Of a stretch of 64,000 nucleotides of DNA, positions 13,601 to 23,024 are shown piece by piece. Each line of letters starts with the position of its first letter. The stretch's first letter is position 1. The translations under genes and the position numbers were made by a program. The notes beneath the pieces were generated by a model. The model made no database searches and was not told the origin of the DNA. It was given only the letters and a program-made list of their open reading frames with translations. The stretch comes from Stentor roeselii (Eukaryota > Ciliophora > Heterotrichea > Heterotrichida > Stentoridae), in assembly GCA_006503475.1 (NCBI GenBank), contig RSEH01000217.1:1-64000 (forward strand), written 5' to 3'.

Positions 13601-13612
13601 AAATTTGATCAT
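7607..13612 (-). CDS. Giant Cys-rich LamG/furin-like multipass membrane protein
   Basis: After removal of one 15-nt intron (8210-8224) the gene encodes 1996 residues. Order: signal-like leader; LamG/lectin-like domain (about 45-225); some 18 tandem Cys-rich furin-like modules (about 235-1130; for example CHSHCLTCNSSDTCLSC); a second LamG-like domain (about 1140-1325, with SFWIRPETISSVLLA); more Cys modules (to about 1485); a beta-rich juxtamembrane region; and a C-terminal block of several membrane helices continuing across the intron (FKFTVFLRFW; RRILIVIVCVASTNGF). The second exon alone would look like a separate 190-residue protein, but the intron joins it in frame. Such proteins are common in ciliates and probably act as surface receptors or adhesion molecules; that role is inference. 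The truncated gene at 1-2141 is its close duplicate. Confidence 0.88.
8210..8224 (-). other. 15-nt spliceosomal intron in the giant Cys-rich gene
   Basis: On the reverse strand the intron reads GTATTCAGTATTTAG. It contains the only stop between two large membrane-helix-coding frames, and removing it joins them in phase 0 (...CVLII / TIQVILLL...). Length and GTA...TAG ends match the 15-nt intron class described for heterotrich ciliates. Confidence 0.85.
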
Positions 13613-14968
13613 TTTTTATTAACATTTTCTTATCCTTATATCAAATTGTTCTCGAAGCTAAAAAGGATTAGTCGTAAAATCTTGGATTCTAAACAGTTAT
13701 TCATATACATATAAATTTTGTTTTGTTTGATTGTTTTTGAGAATATAAGAGAAAAATTTTTGATGTTTATTTAAATCCTTGAATAAAAATTTATTTCTTT
13801 AAGTTTTTCTTTAGATAATTCATTTAATTACATAGGTAAATCATTTAATTGAATGAAGCTACTACATATATCTGAATCGTTGATATTCAGAATTTTACTA
13901 TGTGTTTTGAATTTTTGCAAAAATAAGATGAAAATTTTAAAATGTATAAAGGATTATATTTCAATTGTGAAAGTTTGATTGGTATCAAATATTTTAGAGA
14001 GTAAGTTAATTTCTTAAGAGTAAGAAGTGTCAAGGTTGTTTTTTTTATGTCTATTTTTTTAATAATTGTATAAACACCGTAATTTTTCTTTCATCTGTGC
14101 AGATGAAATAGAAATACTATTTAGGTTCATTTTCAAGGAAATTTTATTTTCAAGAAATTAAATTTCTTGTTTGTATACTGTTAACACATTTCGGTGTGAT
14201 GCTTAACTGATTCAATTAATTATTTTGTTCGTTAAGTTCAACTATTTTAACAGGAGCATTTAAATTTCAAAAAACAATTAAAGTATATGTTCAAATATAG
14301 ACATTTCAATATGAAAGTATAATATATATAAAACAATATGAATAGGAAATAATATATCTATCGATTCGATATAAATTCAATCAATGCAAAATACTATATT
14401 AGATCAATATCAGCTGAAATTTAGCCTACACCAGTTAATAATAAGCCTATTCCCATAACATTGTATATGAATAAGTTAATATGAATACTTTAGTTTACTA
14501 AGGAAAAGGTAATATTCATATAGGTACAAAACTTTTTAGTCACGATTCAACTGATAGAGACATAAAAACATTGAAAATCCGTAGACCAAATTATAAAAAT
14601 GTAGACCTCTTAAATATTCCAATATTATTCATTCTGATTTAATTATACTAAAACCTTGCAGTTATTTTAAATTATTAGAAAAAATATTAGAACCACGTAT
14701 AAACCTTATAATCGTCAAGATTATCAAATTCTAATCAAAAATCATTTTAACACACATCTTTAAAGTATTAAAATCTATCGAATCCAATCTAAATAATTTC
14801 CTTGTCTTCTATATTTCAGATTCTTCAAATCATTCAAAAATCCACTGAAAAATCTTTTGAAATCGACACTAATTCCATTAATTACTCAAATTCAAACTTC
14901 ATTACTTTAAACCAATTAAATTTACTTAAACCTAACATCAAAGTTATCTAGAATAAATATCTTCATCT
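13613..14968. other. AT-rich intergenic region, no gene seen
   Basis: About 1.36 kb between the start of the giant gene and the end of the third family copy. Stops are frequent in all frames and no frame reaches 60 codons. I see no tandem repeat and no intron-unit tiling. The 5' flank of the giant gene presumably carries its promoter. Confidence 0.55.
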
Positions 14969-15832
14969 TTAAATTTCTCTATTCGTGATTTTTTTGAAAG
15001 TCCAATCCCTAAGTTCTCTCCATTTCAAGAAACACTCATGTGCATGTACTTGACTACCACAACATTTGAACCCAAATCTCTTCATAAGTTTATTAATGTC
15101 ATTTCTAAAGAACTCTCTGATAAAAAGTCTGAAATTTTCAATTCGAATTTGATTATCTTTAAACAAAAGCTGATACCATTCATTAGTTTTACTTCCATCT
15201 TTCATCTCTTTAGGAATTTCCAAGAATTCCTCCTGATGTTCAAGTAAATGATCAGCAAATCGATAATCATACAAAAAACCAATCCCTGAAGACTCAGTAG
15301 TCTGAACACGAGTTTTTTTCTTAGACCTGAGTATAAATTTGATGTTTTTCGCATAAAGTCTCATGAATTTAAGTTTAAAATAAGCTGGCTTCGGTGTTCG
15401 TCTTGGCTCAGAACTTTGAGAATTTCTTCTTTTTATTTTAATAAGTTTTTCTGAGTCATCAGTAAACCTGAGAAGAGCTCCACCTTTTCTGACTTTAGGA
15501 AGAAGTGAAGTTGTTTCGATGTCCATGTCGAAGGAATCATCTTTTGGCATGTTTTTTGGTCTTACTAGTTCGATTATCGTGATTTGGTCTTTTGGTTCTT
15601 CTGGAATTTGCTCTTTTAGTATTGCTTCGAAAGGACGGAGGGAAGGAGGGTTGATGGACTTTAGTTTCGTTTCGATTGACTCGAATTTGTCTTGCATTTT
15701 AGTGAAAAATGATTTCATTGAATGGACTATGTCGATTAGACCTTTTTGGATTTCTTGGTCTTGGGTTAGGGAGTTTTGATTTAATGATGATTGCTTGGGC
15801 TTTGAAGTGTCTATATTTTTAAGTCTTTCCAT
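14969..15832 (-). CDS. Uncharacterised CC-H-C family protein, third copy
   Basis: A 287-residue product, paralogous to 5837-6715 and 3046-3904. It starts MERLKNIDTSKPKQSS and contains the N-terminal helix MKSFFTKMQDKFESIETKL, a basic segment IKIKRRNSQSSEPR, the conserved TPKPAYFKLKFMRLYAKNI, and the C-terminal signature RFGFKCCGSQVHAHECFLKW with ELRDWTF. Serine/basic patches in the middle could be phosphorylation sites. No known domain is recognised. The three copies are conserved mainly in the C-terminal 140 residues, which suggests that this half carries the function. Confidence 0.78.
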   Translation of the reverse strand: MERLKNIDTSKPKQSSLNQNSLTQDQEIQKGLIDIVHSMKSFFTKMQDKFESIETKLKSINPPSLRPFEAILKEQIPEEPKDQITIIELVRPKNMPKDDSFDMDIETTSLLPKVRKGGALLRFTDDSEKLIKIKRRNSQSSEPRRTPKPAYFKLKFMRLYAKNIKFILRSKKKTRVQTTESSGIGFLYDYRFADHLLEHQEEFLEIPKEMKDGSKTNEWYQLLFKDNQIRIENFRLFIREFFRNDINKLMKRFGFKCCGSQVHAHECFLKWRELRDWTFKKITNREI

Positions 15833-16567
15833 TTTGTTTATAGAAAATGGATGGATTGATAGGATTTAGATTTTTTAATTTTGAAGATTTTTTGGGGGTA
15901 TGAAAGTGTTGATAGAAGTTCTTTGTTTGTGAATTATTTATGATTAAATCTATCCTGAGCCTGTTAAATTATAAAAGTTTCCTTATGAGATCTATTGTGA
16001 GTTTAAATATTCTATAAATTTTTGTAGCTCTTTTAAATATAGATCCATCATATAATTACTAGTTCTATTAAGATTTATATTCTAGTTCTTTCTGTAGTAT
16101 GTAAAATTACTGAATAGACTTGAAACTTAATCAACTCAAAGATAGCATTAATAAGTATAGTACTTTAGATCTTGTTAGATATATCGTCAAAGATTATTGA
16201 ATTTTTTTAATTGTAATTAGTCTACATCTAAACCATAAACTAAATTTCCTAAAACATTAGTCCTATTGATATAAGAAAGTCAGAAGACACTCAAATTCAA
16301 ACAAACTCAAACTAATTGAGTGAATTTAATTATAGACATCAAGTTGTTTAGTATATCGTGGTTTACATGATCGTAATAATATTTGTCCTCTTAACTATAA
16401 TTTAATCATAGAAACTAAACTTTTTAACCTAAAGAACTTCTACTAATCTCCAAAACATTAAACACCTAAATCTAAAAAACATTCAATCCAAACAAATCAA
16501 TCCCCAACCAAAAATCTCTAAACCACCTCTTAACCCAAACCCTTCTAGAAGTCCAACCTTCCCATAA
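15833..16567. other. AT-rich intergenic region between divergent genes
   Basis: About 735 bp between two divergently transcribed genes. Very AT-rich at the left, rich in C and A (AAACC, CCAA) in the last 100 bp before the start at 16568. No gene or RNA fold seen. Confidence 0.5.
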
Positions 16568-18469
16568 ATGTCCTGCGCATATCAAAACTGCAAACAAAAA
16601 CCAATCAAAACCTGCAAAGACTGTGTAAAAATACATTCATTTTGCATATCTCACGCAATGACCCACATCAGAGAAACCGGTCACAAAATGGGAGAACTGA
16701 CATCCGCGATTTCCAATCGAGACGAAATCAAGTCACTAATAGAAAAAATCATAAAAACAACTCGAGACATAATCCTCGAAATAAGCAGCTCTTCAGACGA
16801 ATGCATAAAAATCCTGAAACAAATGAACCTAGGTCCAAACTGTTCAAAACTCGAAATAGATAATTCGAGATTTAGAGAAATTTCAGATAATACCAAAAAT
16901 ATTTTCTTTGAAATGATCACCAATGCTCAAAATTTAGCTGAAGAATTTAAATTAGAAGAAGCTAAAAACAGTCGATTTTTCACAAGTATTGGGCAGACGA
17001 TTTCAAGAGAAACAATAAGTAAAAGTAAATAGTAAGAGGGAAATCAAGCAACCCTGTAGCTCTATCTTTAGATTTGAATCAATTGAAATCGTGGATAGAC
17101 AACTCTTTTAAATGCAACATTGATGTGAGCAAGATCACGACTGCTACTTTAACGAAAGACAATAGATATTTGATGGTTTGTAATTTTCGAGAAGACTGTA
17201 AAGAAGAGAAGGCAAATTATATGAAGCTGATGGTTTTTTATAGGAAGTTGGTTTGTTTAAAAAGGTTGGGATTATTAGATTGTGAGAGAAAAATAGGTTT
17301 GAGATATGAAGGGGGTTTGATTTACTCAGGAAGTAAAGAAGTTCAAGGTAGATTTGATAAGATTGTTAAGGAGAAACAGGTAGAACTCATGAAGGTTAAT
17401 TTAAAAAGATAGTAAAAAAAAGAAGCCCGTTTTTTTAAAAAGGTGAAAAAAATGAAGATCGTGAAGAAAATTCAGGAAGTTTGATATTTTTAGTTTGTGA
17501 AATTTTCTCAGGTTTTTTTTATTCAGTTTGTGAAATAAATCAAGGTAAGTCTAAAAAAGTTTGTGAAAAATATTGAAGGTTATCAATGTTTAGCTTGTTT
17601 TCAACATTCAGCTGAAAGTGAATTCAATAAAGGTAAAGAAGATGCAAGAAGGTTGAAATAAAAAGAATGTTAGATTCAGGTAGGTCTCTGCTAATCAGGC
17701 TGTAGTTTTTATGAAGATGGTTAGAAATAAAAGGTTTGGAGCATTTAGGTGAAGGAGAAAAAGGTAAAAATGATTAAGCTAGTGGGAAATACTCAGGTTA
17801 AAGACATCTAGGTATGGGTTAAGCAGTGAGTATTGATAATTCAGGTATACTTTAAGAAGGAGATAGTAAATTCGAGAAAGGTAATCAAGATTAAGGAAGC
17901 AAGACCTATTTAGGTCTTTTTTATGCAGGTAAATTTGAAAAGAATGTGAAAATTATTAGTTTGTGAATCAAAATAAGGTACGTTCAACAAAGGGGGTAAA
18001 GTTAAAAAGATAGTATCACTAAATCAGACAGTGAATTTAAAAAGGTACCTGAAAATCAGATCGTGAATTAAAATCAGGTATCTTCAAATCAGCATGTAAA
18101 ATCTTTGAAGTTGCTTATGAAAAACTCAGATCTTTAGAGAGTAGATAAAATTAGACGGTCTTTTTTATGAAGCTAGTAACTTCGAGATAGATCGTTGGCT
18201 TTAAACAGAAAGTAACTTCAAAAAGGTATTTTTTATTAGAATGTTTGATTTGTTTAGTCTGTATCTTCTATCAAGTTGGTTTAATTTATCAAGGTAAAGA
18301 TTACAAGAATGTATTTTACAGAAAGCTCGTATTGTTTAAAAAGAATGTATTGTTAAAAAGTCAGTAAATTTTATCAGTGCATATCGTCGACCTCACTGAT
18401 ATGAAGTACTTGGGATATGTCTCACAATTCAATGATCGAGCAGGCGAATATCTTAAGCTTTTAAATTAG
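16568..18469 (+). CDS. B-box-like zinc-binding protein whose 3' half is a tiling of tiny introns
   Basis: Predicted product 284 residues. Exon 1 (16568-17018) encodes a Cys/His cluster MSCAYQNC...CKDC...CISHAMTH, like a minimal B-box, then a coiled coil. A 14-nt intron (17019-17032, GTAAAAGTAAATAG) switches frame into exon 2 (17033-17179), ending DNRYLMV. From 17180 to 18377 the sequence is tiled by 70 GT/GC...AG units of 14-16 nt that leave 43 micro-exons (165 nt). The last exon (18378-18469) encodes HIVDLTDMKYLGYVSQFNDR and ends at TAG. Joining all pieces gives no internal stop, and all introns are phase 1. Exon lengths are 451+147+165+92 = 855 nt. The function of the protein is not recognised. 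Apparent frames such as 17074-17412 read through intron units. That the cell really splices this is inference and needs cDNA. Confidence 0.75.
17180..18377 (+). repeat. Array of 70 tiny intron-like units (49 of 15 nt, 19 of 14 nt, 2 of 16 nt)
   Basis: Every base is assigned either to a unit beginning GT (68) or GC (2) and ending AG, or to a micro-exon. Examples: 17461-17475 GTGAAGAAAATTCAG, then GAA, then 17479-17493 GTTTGATATTTTTAG, then TTT, then 17497-17511 GTGAAATTTTCTCAG abutting 17512-17526 GTTTTTTTTATTCAG. Units total 1033 nt and micro-exons 165 nt (39 of 3 nt, three of 6 nt at 17227, 17612 and 17860, one of 30 nt at 18111-18140). There are 26 direct AG|GT or AG|GC contacts. The units are not copies of one another; they share only ends, length and an A-rich stretch before the final AG. 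The 16-nt units are 17563-17578 and 17633-17648. The spacing makes much of the region look like a degenerate 33-bp tandem repeat (15+15+3). Confidence 0.85.
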
Positions 18470-18654
18470 ATTAGGATTTAAATACTTGCTCATTCAAGCA
18501 TCTATTATTTTTTTCTTCTAGTTTATTGAGAAGCTAAAATCATTCATTTTATCATAATAGGTTTATTCTTGGTTAAATAATTTCTGAGTAATTGAAAATT
18601 GAGAAAAAATTTGATCTAAATACGACACTACTTAAGATAAAAATAAAACCCCAA

Positions 18655-21600
18655 TTACCTAAATTTCCTAAGATTCTCAATAGAGGCAATAATTCTATTT
18701 TCAGATTCCATAATTTTCAAATCAATCGTTTCCAAGATATCATTTTTCAGATTTTTCATCTCTTTTTCGATATCTTTTTTATATTCTTGCTGACTCTCCT
18801 GAATTTTTTGCATAATCTGAGTTTCAACCACATTCAAGTGTTTTTTCATGTCATTTTTGATATCTGCAACATCATCTACTAACTCAAAAAACTCATTTTT
18901 CGTGATTTTTCCCTGGCCCTTCTTTTTATTACCTTCATTTAAAATCCCAATCAAGTACTTCCCTGAATCATTTTTATTTCTTCTCCAAATAAACATACTC
19001 TCTACTTCAAACAGAGTTTGAGCCATTTCCATCAAATCGATTTCAGAAGCGTTTACTTGGAAACGGTCAAAAGAATCTCCTAGAATAGATATTAATAGAT
19101 TTAGCATAACTATAACATTGATCACTGTAGCAATGAAGAATGAGATGTAGTTCATGTCAAATGTGCTTTCATGAGATGCTGATCCAAGGTTAAGGTCATA
19201 GGGATACATCCAGATCTCACTAATACTAATATCTTTATAAATCGAGCAAATAATACCAAAGCTCAAAGTAGAGTAAAAGAAAATCAAAATAAACGGTAAA
19301 ATATCATGAATCGAGTTCAAAATCAACCTAACATAATACCTGGTTATCTGAAAACAACGAAAACCTGTCAACCCTCTCATCAAAATAAGAGCTACCAACG
19401 CGTAAGTCAATCCCAAGTTCCCAGACTCAGAAAATTGATAAGACAACCAAACAATACAAACAATGATCTGCGTAAAGTCAATAGAATTCCAACAAAACAC
19501 CATAGAAAGAGTGTTTTTAATTAAAAGGCTGAAACTTATCACTTTGCCCAAAGAAAAGCACACAACAAAGAAAATTTCCTGAAAAATGATGAAAAGTTTC
19601 AATGAAAAAGAATCTTCCAAATTAAACCCAATCAAAGATGATGAGTAAAAAGTGAAGAAAAAGATAATTGATGAATAACTTCCCATTGTATGTACAAATT
19701 CTGACTTTTTCTGTAAAAGACCGCAAAGGGCTAAAAGGGTTGACAAGGAATTGATTGTGTAAAATGCTGGAGAACTAGAGGTGTAGAAATTAATTGAAAA
19801 AATAATGACTAGGAAAAATTCTATAAATAGTTTCGTGAATTTTTTTGAAGTTAGTGATATGAAGATTTGAATAATGAAGGAATTTCCGGCTAGGAATTGA
19901 GTTAAAATTAATATTCCTAAATTTTTTTTGGATAGGAAAGAATAACAATATGTAAAGCGAGTTGAATTGATTTTCCTATTAGATAAGCCACATTCCTCAT
20001 AGTATCAGATCTGAAAAAACACAGAACTATCATGAGCCAAAGACTTCCCATTCCAATCATCAAATAATAGACATATTCCCACTTAGCCCAGAAAGCAGGG
20101 AAAAAAAAGCAGATAAAAATTCCAAAAAAAATCCAATTAAAAACAATCTTCACCTTTTTCCCATTATCAGGAGCAAAGCAAACTGAAATACAAAAATAAA
20201 TAACACAACTATAAGGTTGAAAATCATCCAAAAAAATCAAAGCTAAAGTCAAAACCCTTATTCCCAAACAAGCATGTTTTTTATCAACATTCCCAAAATA
20301 CTGAAACAAGTTCATCGAAGTAAACTGCAAAATTTCAAACAAGGCTAAAATTCCATTAACAAAAGTAAAAGCACTCAAAATAAAAATGTTAAAACGATCC
20401 ACAAAGACCAACAAAACCACTAAAGGAATATTAAGCCACATCAAGGTACTTTGAAAAAATACCAAAAGCCAATTTTCATCCCATTTGTACTGTAAATACG
20501 ATTTTATTACTTTCGTTCGAAATAAAGCCAAATTTTCAGTTTCCGCCAAGGCTTGAATGACTTTCAAACTTTTCTCACTTCCTGTTAAAGACGGTAACTT
20601 GACTTGTGAATTCAAAATCTGTGATTTGATGAAATTCTCTGAATCAAGCATGTTGTCAAATGAAGTGTAGGCCTTGCTTATTACTTCACTTTCAATGCAG
20701 GAAAGCATTTTAAACTGAGGGACTTTTTCGATGTTTACTTGAAGGGACTTTTCTTGAGTGTTTATTAGTCTTTCGAGAAGGTCTATTACGAGACTTGAGG
20801 AGAAAGATATGTATTCGGGTAAATCGTTTTGGATTATTTCGAACATGTATGAATATTCTGGGTTACTTAGGTGATTTATTATTTCATTCAAAAATAATGT
20901 CGCGCATTGAATTGACTTGATGCGAAGTGCGAAAACTAGAATTGAGACCTGTTCTTGTTGATAGTTACATAAACTATGATAATATCTATGAACAATAAGT
21001 TCAAACCCCTTTCGTTCAAAAAAGTAAGAAACCGCTTCTACCAGATCTTCACTAATCAAATGATAAACAAGGTACTTCTGCTCAACATTATATTCTTTAT
21101 AAATAATTTCATGCAGTAAGCAATGTCCAAGTTCATTTTTAATTTCTAAATCAAAAGGCACTTTCGAGCTATTCAAAAATTTTCCATAATCTTTTCCAAG
21201 TTTCCTCTCAATTTTCTCTTCCGAAAGCTTTAAAATTAATTTGCTAGTTGTTTTTTCCTCATCCTTTCTATTTTCCTCTCCCCAAACCGCATAAATCAAA
21301 GGAGTCAATCCAAGTAAATTCTTCCTAACAACAATATCCTCCGGTCTAACCTTCGAAATATCTTCAATTCCTTCATTTTCACTGAAAACTTTCTCTTTCT
21401 CCTGATCACAAAAGTCCAGAATCTTTTGAGTCTCTCCTCGAAAAGCCAATAAATGAAACTTGTTACTTTCAAGTTCATTTTTTAAAAAGTCTTCAGCGAT
21501 TTCTTTGCGTTTTTTCCATTCTGTTGTTTTTTCCCAGAAGTCTTTGAAGATAGGTTGATTTTTAAGGGTTTCTTGAAGTTTTTTTATTGGTTTTTTTTTC

Positions 21601-21765
21601 GATTGGGTGAAGTTGGTCGTATTGTTGAAGAAGGTTGTCGGTTTCTATGCCTAAGTTTAAGTCATCGTGTTGGATTTGGTTTAGTTTTAGGGATTTTTGT
21701 GATGATTTGAGAAGTTCGTTAGTTTCAGTGTTTTCTATCATTGGGGTCATTTCTACTTCTTGCAT
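18655..21765 (-). CDS. Ankyrin/TRP-like cation channel, frame shifted twice at A-runs
   Basis: Three consecutive reverse-strand frames make one channel. Part 1 (21765 to about 21592) begins MQEVEMTPMIENTE. Part 2, up to 19917, carries ankyrin-like segments (NLLGLTPLIYAV; NELGHCLLHEI) and the first membrane helices. Part 3, down to 18655, has the pore-side helices, ending with VIVMLNLLISILGDSFDRF, typical of the last helix of TRP/polycystin-type channels, and a coiled-coil tail. The joins are at an A9 run near 21592-21599 (one A too many) and an A8 run near 19921-19928 (one A too few); across both joins the alternate frame continues sensibly. No GT...AG intron of suitable length fits. The simplest reading is homopolymer errors in the assembly; a true broken gene is possible. 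The protein should be a plasma or ciliary membrane cation channel. Confidence 0.72.
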
Positions 21766-21971
21766 TTATATTAGAAATTAGGGATTTTTAAAGGTTTAAG
21801 AGATTTAATTGATTCGGTAAAGTTTTGATGAAAAAGTAAGATTTTTGTATTGGAACAGTGAAATTTAGTAAAACTTAAAAAAGTTAAAATTTTTAAGTTT
21901 AGAAAAGATTTTTATTAATAGTTGAAATATTCTTATCAAAATCTTGAATTTTACAGGTAAATTTCTTTAAA

Positions 21972-22817
21972 TTAACTGAAAATACTTCTCAATGAGCTAA
22001 AAACGTACTTGGGTGAATAATCAAATTTGTTAATCTCGTTGAAACTAGTAACTCCAGTTAAGACTAAAGCGGTGTCAATCCCTGAACTGATTCCAAAAAG
22101 CACATCAGACTCCATGCTGTCTCCGATCATCACAGTCCTGTTGACATCGATTTCATTCTCTTCTTGTATCAGAGAAAATAAGTCAATCATCGGCTTTCCT
22201 AAGATTCTAGCTTGGACTCCAGTTGCAGTTTCCATAAACTTTATCCAGCATCCTGAAGCAGGAAAAATCAGTTTTTCAGATATCGAACATCTGTCTCTAT
22301 GAAGTCCGATCAAAGAAGCACCGTTCTGAACACATGCGGAAAGGTAAAGAGATGAAAAATAATTAAATCCTTCATCGTAGGCGACTATTGCAACTTCGAT
22401 GTTCTCTTCTATTTCGAAATTTCGAAGGTCTTCAAAGGTATTTATTGAAAAATCGAAATCAGGAGGGTAAATTACTTGGTATCCTGAATCTTGTATCAGT
22501 CGACGAAGACTTCTGGGCCCTATTATTGAAACTTTTTGACAACAAGGATGATGCTTTTTTAAGTACTTTATTAGAAGATATCCTGCACTGTATAATTTTG
22601 CCTTTGGAACTTGTAGTGATTCTGCTGAGAAGCGAGCTTCTAGGTTTTCAAAAGTCATATTCGCATTATTCGTCACAAAGAAAATATCTTTATCATGTGC
22701 TTCCAAGATCTTTAAAGTCTCCACACTTCCATCAACAAAACCTTTCTGATTCCACAAAACTCCATCAAGATCAATACAAAAATGATCATAATCCCTCAAA
22801 AAGTCAATCTTATCCAT
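21972..22817 (-). CDS. HAD-family phosphatase, phosphoglycolate/4-nitrophenyl phosphatase type, copy 1
   Basis: 281 residues. Motif I is FCIDLDGVLW (residues 12-21) with the nucleophile and acid/base aspartates; motif II FVTNNA follows at about 47-52, and the C-terminal motif GDSMESDVLFG binds magnesium. The cap region lies between. Size and motifs fit the eukaryotic PGP/PDXP group, which dephosphorylates small metabolites such as 2-phosphoglycolate or pyridoxal phosphate in the cytosol. Copy 2 lies 207 bp upstream in the same orientation (23025-23876), so they arose by tandem duplication. Exact substrate cannot be told from sequence. Confidence 0.88.
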   Translation of the reverse strand: MDKIDFLRDYDHFCIDLDGVLWNQKGFVDGSVETLKILEAHDKDIFFVTNNANMTFENLEARFSAESLQVPKAKLYSAGYLLIKYLKKHHPCCQKVSIIGPRSLRRLIQDSGYQVIYPPDFDFSINTFEDLRNFEIEENIEVAIVAYDEGFNYFSSLYLSACVQNGASLIGLHRDRCSISEKLIFPASGCWIKFMETATGVQARILGKPMIDLFSLIQEENEIDVNRTVMIGDSMESDVLFGISSGIDTALVLTGVTSFNEINKFDYSPKYVFSSLRSIFS

Positions 22818-23024
22818 AATAATAAACTAAATCTAATAAAAACCAACCCATAAATCACCTACTTAAAATTTCATGTATAAATCAATTACTCGAAAACAAA
22901 AACCAAATCAACTAGTCTCTCTAGACAACATTTCCAAATAAATCACTTCTTCACATCTTCACTCCTCAAACCATTAAATCCCTTCAATCCTAAAAATTCC
23001 AAAAAAATCCTAATTTACTTACTA

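Noticed and set aside
16568-17412. Two separate short genes, 16568-17032 and 17074-17412
   Set aside because: The second has no ATG, and a 14-nt phase-1 intron joins them; beyond 17179 the second frame reads through intron units.
17412-18360. Degenerate 33-bp tandem repeat
   Set aside because: The 33-bp rhythm is explained by two 15-nt intron units plus a 3-nt exon. Unit sequences themselves are unrelated beyond ends and length, and the period shifts where a single or a 14-nt unit occurs.
19915-21600. Programmed +1 frameshifting in the channel gene
   Set aside because: The two shifts have opposite sense and the sites are plain A-runs without the AAA-TAR stop context; assembly error is simpler.
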